Source of the DNA: Georgenia sp. SYP-B2076
GTDB lineage: Bacteria; Actinomycetota; Actinomycetes; Actinomycetales; Actinomycetaceae
Direction of reading: 5' to 3'
NCBI RefSeq assembly: GCF_003991205.1
Contig: NZ_RXOZ01000008.1
Location: 1 to 64,000, forward strand
DNA: 64,000 nucleotides
A program made the position numbers and the translations under genes. The stretch's first letter is position 1. Each line of letters begins with the position of its first letter. Of this stretch, positions 51,506 to 62,246 are shown one piece after another. Below the pieces are notes generated by a model. The model was not told the origin of the DNA. It was given only the letters and a program-made list of their open reading frames with translations, and did no database searches.

Positions 51506-52008
51506 CGTTCGACGACCTGCTGCATCTGACGGAGCCGGTCGTCGAGGGACCGCTCCAGCCGGGAGGTGCACGCGTCGCGGCCCTGCTCGGTGATCGCCGC
51601 CTGCGCGCACTCCGTGTACGCGCCGTACTCGCGCCACAGCACCGCCTGGCTCAGCGTCGCCATCCCCATGACGGCGGCCACCACGAGGCCGACGGCCAGC
51701 ACGGTCGTCATGGCGCCGCGGATGCGGGCGGTCCGGACCTTCACCAGGGCGACGATCCCGAGCGCCAGGGCGGCCAGGCACAGCACCCCGGAGAGCAGCG
51801 GCCAGGGCCAGGGGAGGGTGAGGAGTCCGAGGGCCATCGCCACCAGCAGGAGCAGCCCGAAGCGGCGCACCGAGCGCAGCGCGTCCCGCTGCGCCGCGTC
51901 GGGACGCCCCGTGCCCGGACCGTCGGGACCGGGCGCTCCCGGCGCCGGTCGGGGCGTCCTCGTCGCGCCTGGGCGCGGTTGCGGCGGGCGGACCTGAGGG
52001 TTGGGCAT
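51493..52008 (-). CDS. Small membrane protein of unknown function
   Basis: 171 residues: a Pro/Arg/Gly-rich N-terminus, three membrane helices (about 49-66, 71-90 and 97-119) and a soluble C-terminal helix with ECAQAAITEQGRDACTSRLERSLDDRLRQM, in which two Cys could pair. No family recognised. It is divergent from purN with about 40 bases between start codons, and convergent with DUF6350, overlapping its last 13 bp. Confidence 0.65.
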   Translation of the reverse strand: MPNPQVRPPQPRPGATRTPRPAPGAPGPDGPGTGRPDAAQRDALRSVRRFGLLLLVAMALGLLTLPWPWPLLSGVLCLAALALGIVALVKVRTARIRGAMTTVLAVGLVVAAVMGMATLSQAVLWREYGAYTECAQAAITEQGRDACTSRLERSLDDRLRQMQQVVERQAS

Positions 52009-52034
52009 GGTCCCATCATCGCCCACCAGGCGGT

Positions 52035-52040
52035 TACGCT
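52035..52040 (+). promoter_or_regulatory. -10 hexamer TACGCT of purN
   Basis: TACGCT, 7 bases, then GTG at 52048, with no ribosome-binding site. The frame is open upstream, so this decides the start. Confidence 0.55.
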
Positions 52041-52047
52041 CGCGCAG

Positions 52048-52734
52048 GTGAGCACTCCCTCGCCCCTTCCCCCCGACTCCGGTCCCGCGCCCGCCCCGAG
52101 GTCGCACCGACCGCGCCATCGCCCCGCCAGGCTGGTCGTGCTGGTCTCGGGTGGCGGCTCGAACCTCGCGGCACTGCTCGACGCGGCGCGCGACCCGGGC
52201 TACGGGGCCGAGGTCGTCGCCGTCGGCGCTGACCGTGAGGGCACCGGGGGCGTGGCCATGGCCCAGGCCGCGGGGCTGCCCACCTTCGTCGAGCGCGTGG
52301 GCGACCACGCCGACCGCGCGGACTGGGACGCGGCCCTGACGGAGCGGGTCGCGGCTCACGACCCCGACCTGGTCGTCTCCGCCGGGTTCCTCAAGCTGTG
52401 CGGACCGCGCTTCCTCGAGCGCTTCGACGGGCGGTACATCAACACCCACAACGCCCTGCTCCCCGCCTTCCCGGGCATCCACGGCCCGCGCGACGCCCTC
52501 GCGCACGGCGTCAAGCTCGCCGGCGCGACGCTGTTCTTCGTCGACGCCGGCATCGACTCGGGCGCGATCCTCGCGCAGGTCGCCGTCCCGGTCCTCGAGG
52601 ACGACGACGAGGCGGCACTGACGGAGCGGATCAAGGTCGCCGAGCGGGCCCAGCTCGTCGAGCAGGTGGGGCGCCTCGCCCGCGAGGGCTGGGTCCTCGA
52701 CGGCAGGCGGGTGCGCCTCGGAGCCAGGCGCTAA
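52048..52734 (+). CDS. purN: Phosphoribosylglycinamide formyltransferase
   Basis: Moves a formyl group from 10-formyl-tetrahydrofolate to GAR in purine synthesis. 228 residues. [18 protein letters not shown] holds the phosphate loop; [12 protein letters not shown] has the catalytic Asn and His. [19 protein letters not shown] carries the catalytic Asp. The usual Pro-Ser after NxH is Asn-Ala here. The first 25 residues are Pro/Arg-rich and not conserved. purH follows after 146 bases that hold a ZTP riboswitch. Confidence 0.93.
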   Translation: MSTPSPLPPDSGPAPAPRSHRPRHRPARLVVLVSGGGSNLAALLDAARDPGYGAEVVAVGADREGTGGVAMAQAAGLPTFVERVGDHADRADWDAALTERVAAHDPDLVVSAGFLKLCGPRFLERFDGRYINTHNALLPAFPGIHGPRDALAHGVKLAGATLFFVDAGIDSGAILAQVAVPVLEDDDEAALTERIKVAERAQLVEQVGRLAREGWVLDGRRVRLGARR

Positions 52735-52742
52735 GATCGACC

Positions 52743-52880
52743 CCGGCCGTGACTGGCGAGGAAGGTGGCGTTAACCACCGGGGAGCGGCCGGCAGTCCCC
52801 TGCAGAGCACCGCGCGCCTGGGTGCCTGGGTCGGTGCCCGCACGGCACCCGTCACCCGTCTCTCGACCCAGGAGCACGCC
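52743..52880 (+). promoter_or_regulatory. ZTP (pfl-motif) riboswitch controlling purH
   Basis: The aptamer has GTGACTGGCG, the P2 hairpin GGTGG/CCACC (52764-52768 with 52775-52779) and then GGGGAGCG, closed by P1 CCGGCC/GGCCGG (52743-52748 with 52787-52792). P3 is GCACC/GGTGC (52807-52811 with 52821-52825) around GCGCGCCTG. These are the conserved parts of the ZTP riboswitch. Downstream, CCTGGGTCG (52825-52833) is the exact complement of CGACCCAGG (52864-52872), which covers most of the purH ribosome-binding site AGGAG (52870-52874). That suggests control at translation. It binds ZTP/ZMP, which build up when 10-formyl-THF is short. Confidence 0.88.
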
Positions 52881-54572
52881 ATGAGCGCCATGTCCCAGCC
52901 AGAAGCCATCCAGCCCGTGGGGGACCAGGTCCCGCTGCGCCGCGCCCTCGTCTCGGTCTATGACAAGACCGGCCTGGAGGAGCTCGCCACCGCGCTGCAC
53001 GCCGCCGGCGTCCAGATCGTGTCCACCGGCTCCACCGCCAAGACGATCGCCGCGGCCGGCGTCCCGGTCACGCCCGTCGAGGACGTGACCGGCTTCCCCG
53101 AGTGCCTCGACGGCCGCGTCAAGACCCTGCACCCGCGCGTGCACGCCGGCGTCCTCGCCGACCGCCGCAAGGCGAGCCACCGCGAGGAGCTCGCGGAGCT
53201 CGGCGTGGCGCCGTTCGACCTCGTCGTCGTCAACCTCTACCCGTTCACCCAGACCGTCGCCTCCGGCGCCGGGGTGGACGAGTGCGTCGAGCAGATCGAC
53301 ATCGGCGGCCCCACCATGGTGCGTGCCGCCGCGAAGAACCATCCCTCCGTCGCCGTGATCGTGGACCCGGCGCGCTACGACGACGTCGTCGCCGCGGCGA
53401 CCGGCGGCGGCTTCACCCTCGCGCAGCGCCGGCGCCTCGCCGTGGCCGCGTTCGAGCACACCGCCGCCTACGACGTGGCCGTGGCGTCCTGGATGAGCGG
53501 GGTCTTCGACGAGGACGCCGAGGGGGCCGGCGACGTCGCGCCGCTGCCCGGGTTCACCGGCGGGGCGTGGCGGCGTCGCGCGGCGCTGCGCTACGGGGAG
53601 AACCCGCACCAGCGCGCCGCGCTCTACACGGCGGACGACGCCACCACCGGCATCGCTGGCGCCGAGCAGCTGCACGGCAAGGCCATGAGCTACAACAACT
53701 ACGTCGACGCCGACGCCGCCGTGCGCGCCGCCTACGACCACGCGGGCCCCACCGTCGCCATCATCAAGCACGCCAACCCCTGCGGGATCGCGACGGGCGC
53801 GGACGTCGCGGAGGCCCACCGCAAGGCCCACGCCTGCGACCCGGTCTCCGCGTACGGCGGCGTCGTCGCCTCGAACCGACCGGTGACCGCCGCCATGGCG
53901 GAGCAGCTGGCGCCGGTGTTCACCGAGGTCGTGTGCGCGCCCGCGTTCGAGCCGGCGGCCCTCGAGATCCTCGAGCGCAAGAAGAACGTGCGGCTGCTCG
54001 TGGTCGACCCCGGCGAGCGTGGCGGCGTGGACCTGCGGCCGATCTCCGGCGGGGTGCTCGCCCAGGACCGCGACGCCGTCGACGCCCCTGGCGACACCCC
54101 GGACGGCTGGACCCTCGCGGCCGGACCGGCGGCGGACGAGCAGACCCTGGCCGACCTCACCTTCGCGTGGCGGGCGGTGCGCGCCGTGCGCTCCAACGCC
54201 ATCCTCCTGGCAGACGACGGCGCGAGCGTCGGCGTCGGCATGGGCCAGGTCAACCGGGTGGACTCCTGCCGCCTCGCCGTCGAGCGGGCGAACACCCTCG
54301 GCGCACCGGTGGCCAGCGACGTCGAGGGCGCCGGTGGCGCCGCGAACGCCGACGACGCCGCGCGTGCCGCTGCCCCGGAGCGCGCCCGCGGGGCCGTGGC
54401 CGCGTCGGACGCCTTCTTCCCCTTCGCCGACGGCCTCCAGGTCCTCACCGACGCCGGGGTCCGCGCCGTCGTGCACCCGGGCGGGTCGATCCGGGACGAG
54501 GAGGTCATCGCGGCGGCGAACGCCGCCGGCATCACGATGTACCTGACGGGGACGCGCCACTTCGCGCACTGA
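52881..54572 (+). CDS. purH: Bifunctional AICAR formyltransferase / IMP cyclohydrolase
   Basis: Catalyses the last two steps to IMP. 563 residues: an N-terminal cyclohydrolase domain (about 18-165) with [29 protein letters not shown] and [13 protein letters not shown], and a C-terminal AICAR transformylase domain (about 185-560) with [26 protein letters not shown] and [11 protein letters not shown]. It is longer than usual by an Ala-rich loop near 480-505. The ATG is 6 bases after AGGAG, the site that the upstream ZTP riboswitch can mask. Its substrate AICAR (ZMP) is the riboswitch ligand. Confidence 0.96.
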   Translation: MSAMSQPEAIQPVGDQVPLRRALVSVYDKTGLEELATALHAAGVQIVSTGSTAKTIAAAGVPVTPVEDVTGFPECLDGRVKTLHPRVHAGVLADRRKASHREELAELGVAPFDLVVVNLYPFTQTVASGAGVDECVEQIDIGGPTMVRAAAKNHPSVAVIVDPARYDDVVAAATGGGFTLAQRRRLAVAAFEHTAAYDVAVASWMSGVFDEDAEGAGDVAPLPGFTGGAWRRRAALRYGENPHQRAALYTADDATTGIAGAEQLHGKAMSYNNYVDADAAVRAAYDHAGPTVAIIKHANPCGIATGADVAEAHRKAHACDPVSAYGGVVASNRPVTAAMAEQLAPVFTEVVCAPAFEPAALEILERKKNVRLLVVDPGERGGVDLRPISGGVLAQDRDAVDAPGDTPDGWTLAAGPAADEQTLADLTFAWRAVRAVRSNAILLADDGASVGVGMGQVNRVDSCRLAVERANTLGAPVASDVEGAGGAANADDAARAAAPERARGAVAASDAFFPFADGLQVLTDAGVRAVVHPGGSIRDEEVIAAANAAGITMYLTGTRHFAH

Positions 54573-54797
54573 GGCCCCGAGGCACTGGGCGAGCGGGCGT
54601 GGGACGCGCGCCGCACTTCACGGCCGCGTTCGCGCCGCGCTCAAGCCGCGACGTGCGAAACACCCGTCAGCCCTCGCCGAGTGGCACGAAACGGCTGGTG
54701 CTGGGACCGGGTCGTAACGTGTCGCTCGGCGGGTGGGGTGGGGGGGGGGCGAGTCCTAGGGTGCCCGTCCGGTGACGAGGCAGGGGAGCGCTCGCCC

Positions 54798-56189
54798 TCA
54801 GGCGACCGCCTTGCGCAACGGGACCTGGACGTCCCTGGCCCGGCCCACGTCGAGGACCGGGCGGGCGCCTGCGGCGAGCAGCCTGCGCAGGGCGCCGACG
54901 TCGCGCGGACGGTCCACGGTGAAGCCGGCGGTGAGCCGGCCCACGTCGCCGCCCGCGGAGGGCTCGACGAACAGCACCGTCCACGGCTCGCCGCCGTCGG
55001 CCCGGACCACGGGCCGGGCGGACGGGGACGGCCGCCCAACGAACATCAGCTCCCGGCCGAACTGCGTGGAGAAGACATAGGGCGCGGCGGGCGCCGGCAC
55101 GTCGCCGCCCAGCAGACCGGCGACCAGCGCGGCGGGGTGGGAGAGCGCCGCGTCCCAGTGCCCGCCCGAGACCAGGCCGAGGCCGGGAACCTCCATGTCC
55201 GCGCAGTCGCCCACCGCCAGCACGGACGACGGGGCGCCCATCACACGTCCACCGGTGTCGACGCGCAGCGCGCCACGCGGCGTCAGGGGCATCGACCCGC
55301 CGAGCCAGCCGGTCGCCGGCCGCACCCCCACCGCGGCGAGGACGACGTCGGCCCGCAGCTCCTCCAGCCGACCGCCGTCGCGTGCCACGCCGCCGCCGGA
55401 CAGCCGACCGGCGTCCCAGCCGGGCGCCACGCGGCCGTCGCCGCGCGACTCCTCGAGCGGGCCCGCGTCCGCGCCCGTGGCCACGACGACCACGCCCTCG
55501 CGCACCTCCGTGACCGTCGCACCGCAGCGCAGGTCCACGCCGGCTTCGGCGTACCAGGGGGCGGTGCGCGCGCCGACCTCCGGCCCGACCTGGCGGTACA
55601 GGGGCGTGGGGAGGGCCTCGACGACCGTGACGTCGCAGCCGTGGGCCGCGGCGAGCCCGACGACCTCGGCGCCGATCCACCCGGCCCCGACCACCACCAG
55701 GCGCGCGCCGGCCAGCAGGCGGGCGCGCAGCCGGGCGGCGTCCTCGGCGCCGTGCAGGACGCCCGCGCCGGACCAGCCCGCGGGCAGGACGGCGTGCGAG
55801 CCCGTGGCCAGGACGACGGCGTCGGCGCGCAGCTCCTCGGCGGCGGCCGCCCCGGCCGGTGCCAGGGTGAGGGTCGCGCCGTCGTCGTCCGCGTCCAGGC
55901 GCGCGGCCCGCCGCCCGAGCAGGACGCGGTCGGCCAGCGACCCGAGCTCCCCGTACCCGTCGTCGGCCAGCCACGCCGGCCCCGTGCGGGTGAAGAGCTC
56001 CTTCGACAGCGGGGGGCGGTCGTAGGGGGCGAGCGACTCCTCGCCGACCACCGTCACCTCCCCGTCGAAACCCTGGGCCCGCAGCTCGGCGGCGGTGCGC
56101 AGCCCGGCCAGGCCGGCTCCCACGACGACGACGGAGCGGGGGAGGGCGGGGCGGTCCCCGGACGTGGCAGCGATGGGCAGGTCGGGCAC
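54798..56189 (-). CDS. FAD-dependent pyridine nucleotide-disulfide type oxidoreductase (ferredoxin reductase-like)
   Basis: 463 residues. The FAD motif SVVVVGAGLAGLRTAAELR lies near 19-37. APYDRPPLSKELF is typical of rubredoxin/ferredoxin reductases of oxygenase systems. The NAD(P)H motif is LVVVGAGWIGAEVVGLA and the second FAD motif VLAVGDCAD. A C-terminal reductase-type domain (about 375-455) ends it. No ferredoxin, P450 or oxygenase gene is nearby, so the partner is unknown. The GTG at 56189 is set by TACCGT 6 bases upstream. Confidence 0.87.
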   Translation of the reverse strand: MPDLPIAATSGDRPALPRSVVVVGAGLAGLRTAAELRAQGFDGEVTVVGEESLAPYDRPPLSKELFTRTGPAWLADDGYGELGSLADRVLLGRRAARLDADDDGATLTLAPAGAAAAEELRADAVVLATGSHAVLPAGWSGAGVLHGAEDAARLRARLLAGARLVVVGAGWIGAEVVGLAAAHGCDVTVVEALPTPLYRQVGPEVGARTAPWYAEAGVDLRCGATVTEVREGVVVVATGADAGPLEESRGDGRVAPGWDAGRLSGGGVARDGGRLEELRADVVLAAVGVRPATGWLGGSMPLTPRGALRVDTGGRVMGAPSSVLAVGDCADMEVPGLGLVSGGHWDAALSHPAALVAGLLGGDVPAPAAPYVFSTQFGRELMFVGRPSPSARPVVRADGGEPWTVLFVEPSAGGDVGRLTAGFTVDRPRDVGALRRLLAAGARPVLDVGRARDVQVPLRKAVA

Positions 56190-56195
56190 GGTGCC

Positions 56196-56205
56196 ACGGT
56201 AGTCT
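56196..56205. promoter_or_regulatory. Overlapping divergent -10 hexamers
   Basis: On the minus strand TACCGT (56201-56196) lies 6 bases before the flavoprotein GTG. On the plus strand TAGTCT (56200-56205) lies 9 bases before the DUF3017 ATG. The two hexamers share two bases, so the two promoters may exclude each other. Confidence 0.5.
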
Positions 56206-56214
56206 CGGCGCATC

Positions 56215-56496
56215 ATGCCCAGCACCAAAGCCCTCCGCGTCACGTTCATGACCGCCCTCCTGCTCGCGGTCGCCGGGGCGTGCGTGCTCGGGTTCGCCGT
56301 CAGCGGCCGGGCCGCCACGACGGCGTTCGCGGCCCTGCTCGCGGTGTGCGCGCTGCTGCGGGGCGTCGCGCCGGAGACCGTGGTGCCGGGGGCCCGGTCG
56401 AGGGCGTTCGACGTCGCGTTCCTGCTGGTGCTCGCGCTCGCGCTGGGCTACCTCGCGCCGTGGGGCGACGCGACGCTGCCCGTGGACAGCCAGTGA
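56215..56496 (+). CDS. DUF3017 membrane protein
   Basis: 93 residues with three membrane helices (about 8-29, 34-49 and 66-82) and the DUF3017 motif LLRGVAPETVVPGARSRAFDVAFL. The family is Actinomycete-specific and is usually found near purH, folD or mdh, as here. Function unknown. It is divergent from the flavoprotein gene. Confidence 0.85.
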   Translation: MPSTKALRVTFMTALLLAVAGACVLGFAVSGRAATTAFAALLAVCALLRGVAPETVVPGARSRAFDVAFLLVLALALGYLAPWGDATLPVDSQ

Positions 56497-56546
56497 GATC
56501 CCTCACGGGCCGGTGAGCGCGGTCGTGACCGTGTGATCATGGGGTG

Positions 56547-57812
56547 ATGAGCGAGCTCGTCATGAACGTCGTCCTTGTGCTGCTGTTCGTGCTCATCGGC
56601 GGTGTGTTCGCGGCGTCGGAGATGGCGCTCGTCTCCCTGCGTGACAGCCAGGTCAAGGCGCTCGCCGCCCACGGGAAGGCCGGCGCCCGCGTCGCCAAGC
56701 TGACGGGCGACTCCAACCGGTTCCTCTCCGCCGTCCAGGTGGGCGTGACGCTCGCCGGGTTCTTCTCGGCCTCCTTCGGCGCCTCGCAGATCGCGCCGAT
56801 GATCGCCCCGGTGCTCCAGCGGTGGGGCATGCCCGCCGGCCTGGCCCACGGCGCGGCCTTCATCGGGACCACGCTCGTGGTCTCCTACCTCTCCCTCGTC
56901 TTCGGCGAGCTGGTCCCCAAGCGCCTGGCCATGCAGAGCGCGGAGAAGATCTCGCTCTTTGTCGCCACCCCGCTGGACCTCATCGCGTCCATCGCGCGGC
57001 CGGTGATCTGGCTGCTCGGCGCGTCCGTCAACCTCGTGATGCGGCTGCTCGGGCGGGACCCGAACGAGCGGCGTGAGGAGATGGGGACCGAGGAGCTGCG
57101 CTCGCTCGTGGCCGAGCACGAGCAGCTCGGCCTCCAGGAACGCGACATGGTCGTCGCCCTGCTCTCGGTCGGCGGGCGGACGGTGCAGGAGGTCATGACG
57201 CCGCGCACCGAGGTGGAGTTCCTCGACGCGGCCATGCCGATCAGCGAGGCGCAGCCCCTGGTCCGCACGCTCGAGCACTCCCGCTACCCCGTGCGCGGCG
57301 TCGACAACGACGACGTCCTCGGCTTCATCCACGTCCGCGACCTCATCCACCCCGACGAGTCCGTGGCCACCGTGGGCGACCTGGTCCGGGAGATCGAGTT
57401 CTTCCCCACCGGCAAGCAGGTGCTGGCCGCGCTGACCGAGATGCGCGCCAACCACGCCCACCTGGCCATCGTGGTCGACGAGTACGGCGGCACCGACGGC
57501 ATCATTACCCTCGAGGACGTCGTCGAGGAGTTCGTCGGGCAGATCCAGGACGAGTACGACCGGGAGGTGCCCGAGGTCGTCGCCAACGGCACCACCGAGT
57601 CCCTCACGGGCCTGCTCGGGCGCGCGGAGGTGGCCAAGGTGCTCGACCGGGAGCTGCCCGATGGCCCCTACGACACCCTGGGCGGGTTCATCATGGCCGG
57701 GCTCGGCCGGGTGCCCGACGTCGGCGACTCCATGACCTGGGAGGATCTCGTGCTCACCGTGACCGCCGTCGACGGCCGCCGCGTGGACAGGGTCGACGTC
57801 CGCAAGTCCTGA
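56547..57812 (+). CDS. CNNM/CBS-domain membrane protein (hemolysin C / CorC family)
   Basis: 421 residues. The N-terminal CNNM transmembrane domain (about 1-190) has FVLIGGVFAASEMALVSLRDSQV and SLVFGELVPKRLAMQ. A CBS pair (about 210-325) follows, with VMTPRTEVEFLDA and ANHAHLAIVVDEYGGTDGIITLEDVVEEFVG. The CorC_HlyC domain ends the protein at about 345-420. Homologues export magnesium or sodium; the old name hemolysin is misleading. I chose the ATG at 56547: GATCAT lies 6 bases before it. A GTG one codon upstream is the alternative. Confidence 0.88.
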   Translation: MSELVMNVVLVLLFVLIGGVFAASEMALVSLRDSQVKALAAHGKAGARVAKLTGDSNRFLSAVQVGVTLAGFFSASFGASQIAPMIAPVLQRWGMPAGLAHGAAFIGTTLVVSYLSLVFGELVPKRLAMQSAEKISLFVATPLDLIASIARPVIWLLGASVNLVMRLLGRDPNERREEMGTEELRSLVAEHEQLGLQERDMVVALLSVGGRTVQEVMTPRTEVEFLDAAMPISEAQPLVRTLEHSRYPVRGVDNDDVLGFIHVRDLIHPDESVATVGDLVREIEFFPTGKQVLAALTEMRANHAHLAIVVDEYGGTDGIITLEDVVEEFVGQIQDEYDREVPEVVANGTTESLTGLLGRAEVAKVLDRELPDGPYDTLGGFIMAGLGRVPDVGDSMTWEDLVLTVTAVDGRRVDRVDVRKS

Positions 57813-57847
57813 CGTCGCGCCGCCGGTGAGACTCGCCACCACGGATA

Positions 57848-57866
57848 TCTCGATGTCGAGTAATCT
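57848..57866 (+). promoter_or_regulatory. icd promoter: TCTCGATGTCGAG box plus -10 TAATCT
   Basis: The 13-base box (57848-57860) is identical to that of sucCD and abuts the -10 hexamer TAATCT (57861-57866). A protein bound here would block polymerase. The leader to the icd ATG is about 70 bases. Confidence 0.55.
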
Positions 57867-57941
57867 GTGCGGTGGCGCCGGTGCCCCGGCGTACTGCGAA
57901 GTCGAGGCGCCCCCCCGGGGTGGTCAGGAGTGTGGCAGGAC

Positions 57942-59159
57942 ATGGCGAAGATCAAGGTGGCGGGACCGGTAGTCGAGCTCGATGGCGACGAGATGACCCG
58001 GATCATCTGGCAGTTCATCAAGGACCGCCTCATCCATCCCTATCTCGACATCGACCTGCGCTACTACGACCTGTCGATCCAGAGCCGTGACGCCACCGAC
58101 GACCAGGTCACCATCGACGCGGCCAACGCGATCAAGGAGCACCACGTCGGCGTCAAGTGCGCCACCATCACGCCCGACGAGGCGCGGGTGGAGGAGTTCG
58201 GCCTGAAGAAGATGTGGGTCTCGCCGAACGGCACGATCCGCAACATCCTCGGCGGCGTCGTCTTCCGCGAGCCGATCATCATCTCCAACGTCCCGCGCCT
58301 GGTCCCGGGCTGGACCAAGCCGATCGTCATCGGCCGTCACGCCCACGGCGACCAGTACAAGGCGACCAACTTCAAGGTCCCCGGCGCCGGCCAGCTGACC
58401 ATCACGTTCACGCCCGAGGACGGCTCGGAGCCGATCCAGCACGTCGTCGCCAACTACGGCCAGGACGGCGGCGTGGCGATGGGCATGTACAACTTCAACA
58501 AGTCCATCGAGGACTTCGCGCACGCCTCCTTCGCGTACGGGCTCCAGCGGGGCTACCCGGTATACCTGTCCACGAAGAACACGATCCTCAAGGCCTACGA
58601 CGGCGCCTTCAAGGACATCTTCGCCGACGTCTTCGAGGCCCACTACAAGGACCAGTTCGACGCGGCCGGCCTCACCTACGAGCACCGCCTCATCGACGAC
58701 ATGGTCGCCTCGGCCATGAAGTGGGAGGGCGGCTACGTCTGGGCCTGCAAGAACTACGACGGCGACGTCCAGTCCGACACGGTCGCCCAGGGCTTCGGCT
58801 CGCTCGGCCTGATGACCTCGATCCTCATGACCCCGGACGGCCAGACCGTCGAGGCCGAGGCCGCGCACGGCACCGTGACCCGCCACTTCCGCCAGCATCA
58901 GGCCGGCAAGCCGACGTCCACCAACCCGATCGCGTCGATCTTCGCCTGGACCGGTGGGCTCAAGCACCGCGGCAAGCTCGACGGCACCCCCGAGGTGACC
59001 GGCTTCGCCGAGGCCCTCGAGGACGTCGTCATCAAGTCGGTCGAGTCGGGCAGGATGACGAAGGACCTGGCCCTCCTGGTCGGACCGGACCAGGAGTACC
59101 AGACCACCGAGGACTTCCTCGCCACGCTCGACGAGAACCTCCAGGCCCGCCTGGCCTGA
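57942..59159 (+). CDS. icd: NADP-dependent isocitrate dehydrogenase (dimeric, type II)
   Basis: Converts isocitrate to 2-oxoglutarate and CO2. The 405-residue product begins [21 protein letters not shown], as in the eukaryote-like homodimeric IDH branch, and has [17 protein letters not shown] (substrate-binding Ser/Asn/Arg), [28 protein letters not shown] (metal Asp) and [10 protein letters not shown] (NADP). ATG 57942 is preferred because homology starts there; AGGAG lies 11 bases upstream. An in-frame GTG 12 bases earlier is possible. mdh follows at 153 bp. Confidence 0.95.
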   Translation: MAKIKVAGPVVELDGDEMTRIIWQFIKDRLIHPYLDIDLRYYDLSIQSRDATDDQVTIDAANAIKEHHVGVKCATITPDEARVEEFGLKKMWVSPNGTIRNILGGVVFREPIIISNVPRLVPGWTKPIVIGRHAHGDQYKATNFKVPGAGQLTITFTPEDGSEPIQHVVANYGQDGGVAMGMYNFNKSIEDFAHASFAYGLQRGYPVYLSTKNTILKAYDGAFKDIFADVFEAHYKDQFDAAGLTYEHRLIDDMVASAMKWEGGYVWACKNYDGDVQSDTVAQGFGSLGLMTSILMTPDGQTVEAEAAHGTVTRHFRQHQAGKPTSTNPIASIFAWTGGLKHRGKLDGTPEVTGFAEALEDVVIKSVESGRMTKDLALLVGPDQEYQTTEDFLATLDENLQARLA

Positions 59160-60299
<1,140 letters not shown>

Positions 60300-60330
60300 C
60301 GCTGCGCCGGCACGCGCCGGCTGCCTGCCG

Positions 60331-60368
60331 CGGCGCCCCGGTCCCCCTGTGCGGGGAGCGGGGCGCCG
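60331..60368. terminator. Hairpin between mdh and the DUF4190 gene
   Basis: GGCGCCCC/GGGGCGCC (60332-60339 with 60360-60367) outside and TCCCC/GGGGA inside. It sits between convergent genes. Confidence 0.55.
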
Positions 60369-60436
60369 TCGGCCGTGCGGCGTGGCGTCGAGGGGCCGGC
60401 TGCCCGCGCGCGGTGGTGTCGCGAGGTGCGGCCGGG

Positions 60437-61159
60437 TCAGTAGCCGGCCCGCTGCAGGCACTCCTGGAGCGCCTGGGGGTTGTTGCCGTAGGTCTCGACG
60501 CAGCGCTGGAAGTCCGGGCCGAAGACCTCCGGCGCCACCTGCGAGATGAGGTAGGACCCGAAGATCGCCGAGCCGATGCCGAGCAGCACGGCGAGGGCAC
60601 CGAGGACGATGCCGGCGATCGACTGCGACCGGTTGGTCGCCTCGCGACGCCGCACCCGGCCCAGCGCCACGGCGCCGAGGATGATGGCGACGATCCCGCC
60701 GAGCAGACCCAGCAGGCCGACGAACGGGACCCAGGCGACGAGCACGGACGCGATGCCGACGACGAGCGCCGCGACGCCCAGGCCGTTGCGCGGTCCGCCG
60801 TGGGGCCCGACGCCGTAGGGCCCGCCGGCGTACGTCACGCCGGGCTGCCCGTACTGCGCGGGCTGGCCGTACTGCCCCTGGCCGTACTGGTGGGGCTGAC
60901 CGTACGCGCCCTGGCCGTACGGGTCGGGCTGGCCGGGCGAGCCCTCGCCGTACCGGGGTGGACCGGACTGGCCCTGCGGGGCGTACGGGCCCTCGTCACC
61001 GGCGCCCTGCTGACCCAGAGGGCCGCGCGGGTCGTAGCCGGGGCCGCCGTGCTGCGGCTCGCTGCCAGGGTCGTAGCCCCCGGAGGCCGGGCGCGCGTCG
61101 TGGGGGCCGCCGTCGGCGGGGGGCTCGTGCGGGCGGTCCGGGGGCGGTGCGGAGCTCAT
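60437..61159 (-). CDS. DUF4190-domain membrane protein with Tyr/Gln/Pro-rich N-terminus
   Basis: 240 residues. The first half is disordered, with repeats of the kind GQYGQP and GPGYDP. The second half has a DUF4190 pair of membrane helices (about 128-165, GLGVAALVVGIASVLVAWVPFVGLLG and GGIVAIILGAVALGRVRR) and a third helix (about 180-200). A short external tail carries two Cys (FQRCVETYGNNPQALQECLQ). Function unknown; such proteins are frequent in Actinomycete envelopes. Confidence 0.75.
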   Translation of the reverse strand: MSSAPPPDRPHEPPADGGPHDARPASGGYDPGSEPQHGGPGYDPRGPLGQQGAGDEGPYAPQGQSGPPRYGEGSPGQPDPYGQGAYGQPHQYGQGQYGQPAQYGQPGVTYAGGPYGVGPHGGPRNGLGVAALVVGIASVLVAWVPFVGLLGLLGGIVAIILGAVALGRVRRREATNRSQSIAGIVLGALAVLLGIGSAIFGSYLISQVAPEVFGPDFQRCVETYGNNPQALQECLQRAGY

Positions 61160-61301
61160 GATGAACCACTCTCCTCGGGGACACGTGGTCTCATCGTGGC
61201 ACCGACGGCCCGCCCGCGTGGGAATGCGGGCCTGCGCGCCGCCCGCCCGACGGCGCCGCGGGCCTCACACCGGGGTGTGTCGCGTCCCGAGCCCGGGGCT
61301 C

Positions 61302-62150
61302 TCAGGAGAAGACGACGGTACGCCGCCCGTCGACGAGCACCCGGTGCTCCGCGTGCCAGCGCACCGCCCGCGCCAGGACCCGCCGCTCGACGTCCTGGCC
61401 ACGGGCCACCATCTCGGTGACCTCGTCGGCATGGGTGACGCGCTCGACGTCCTGCTCGATGATCGGGCCCTCGTCCAGGTCGGCCGTGACGTAGTGCGCC
61501 GTCGCACCGATGAGCTTGACGCCGCGGGCGTGCGCCTGGGCGTACGGGCGGGCGCCCTTGAAGCTCGGCAGGAAGGAGTGGTGGATGTTGATGACGTTGC
61601 CGGCGAGCTCGCTGCAGACGTCGTCGGACAGGATCTGCATGTATCGGGCGAGCACCACCAGCTCGACGTCCTGCTCGCGCACGAGGGTCAGCAGCGCCCG
61701 CTCGGCCTCGTGCTTCGTCTCCTTCGTCACCGGGATGTGGTGGAACGGCGCGCCGTAGAAGGTCGCGATGGACTCCAGGTCCGGGTGGTTGGCGACGACG
61801 CCGACCACCTCGATGGGCAGGTCCTGGAACCGCTGACGGAACAGCAGGTCCACCAGGCAGTGCGGCTCCTTGGACGCCATGATCAGCGTCCGGACCGGGC
61901 GGCCAACCTCGTCCAGCTTCCACGTCATGTCGAACTCGCGCGCCACCGCCGTCAGCGCGCCCTCGAGCTCGGCCCGCGGCGCCGCCGTCTCCACCTGGAC
62001 CCGCATGAAGAACAGTCCGGTGGAGGGGTCCCCGAACTGCTGCGACTCGGTGATGTTCCCACCGTGCTCGGCCAGCACGCCGGAGATGGCGTGCACGATC
62101 CCGGGCCGGTCCGGGCACGAGAGGGCGAGGACCAGGTGCTTAGCGCTCAT
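61302..62150 (-). CDS. purU: Formyltetrahydrofolate deformylase
   Basis: Hydrolyses 10-formyl-THF to formate and THF, balancing the one-carbon pool. 282 residues: an N-terminal ACT domain (about 5-85, LVLALSCPDRPGIVHAISGVLAEHGGNI) and a formyltransferase-fold domain (about 90-280). The latter has VGVVANHPDL, ARYMQILSDDVC, the catalytic INIHHSFLPSFKGA and TADLDEGPIIEQDVERV. The ATG at 62150 is 6 bases after TAGTCT on the minus strand, so it is probably leaderless. It stands near glyA, which feeds the same pool. Confidence 0.95.
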   Translation of the reverse strand: MSAKHLVLALSCPDRPGIVHAISGVLAEHGGNITESQQFGDPSTGLFFMRVQVETAAPRAELEGALTAVAREFDMTWKLDEVGRPVRTLIMASKEPHCLVDLLFRQRFQDLPIEVVGVVANHPDLESIATFYGAPFHHIPVTKETKHEAERALLTLVREQDVELVVLARYMQILSDDVCSELAGNVINIHHSFLPSFKGARPYAQAHARGVKLIGATAHYVTADLDEGPIIEQDVERVTHADEVTEMVARGQDVERRVLARAVRWHAEHRVLVDGRRTVVFS

Positions 62151-62156
62151 CGCCGG

Positions 62157-62162
62157 AGACTA
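62157..62162 (-). promoter_or_regulatory. -10 hexamer TAGTCT of leaderless purU
   Basis: On the minus strand TAGTCT, 6 bases, then ATG at 62150. The same hexamer precedes the glyA riboswitch (62937-62942). Confidence 0.6.
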
Positions 62163-62246
62163 GCGCGGCGCCGGCCGGGCTCCGGTGCACCGTCCGAAAG
62201 GCGGGTACTGGCCGAGCGCCGGCCCGCCGGATGCCACACTGGCCCC

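Noticed and set aside
54740-54749. Run of ten G bases between purH and the flavoprotein gene as a phase-variation switch
   Set aside because: It lies outside any coding frame and about 50 bases past the 3' end of the minus-strand gene, so slippage there would not switch a gene. It may matter only for sequencing accuracy.
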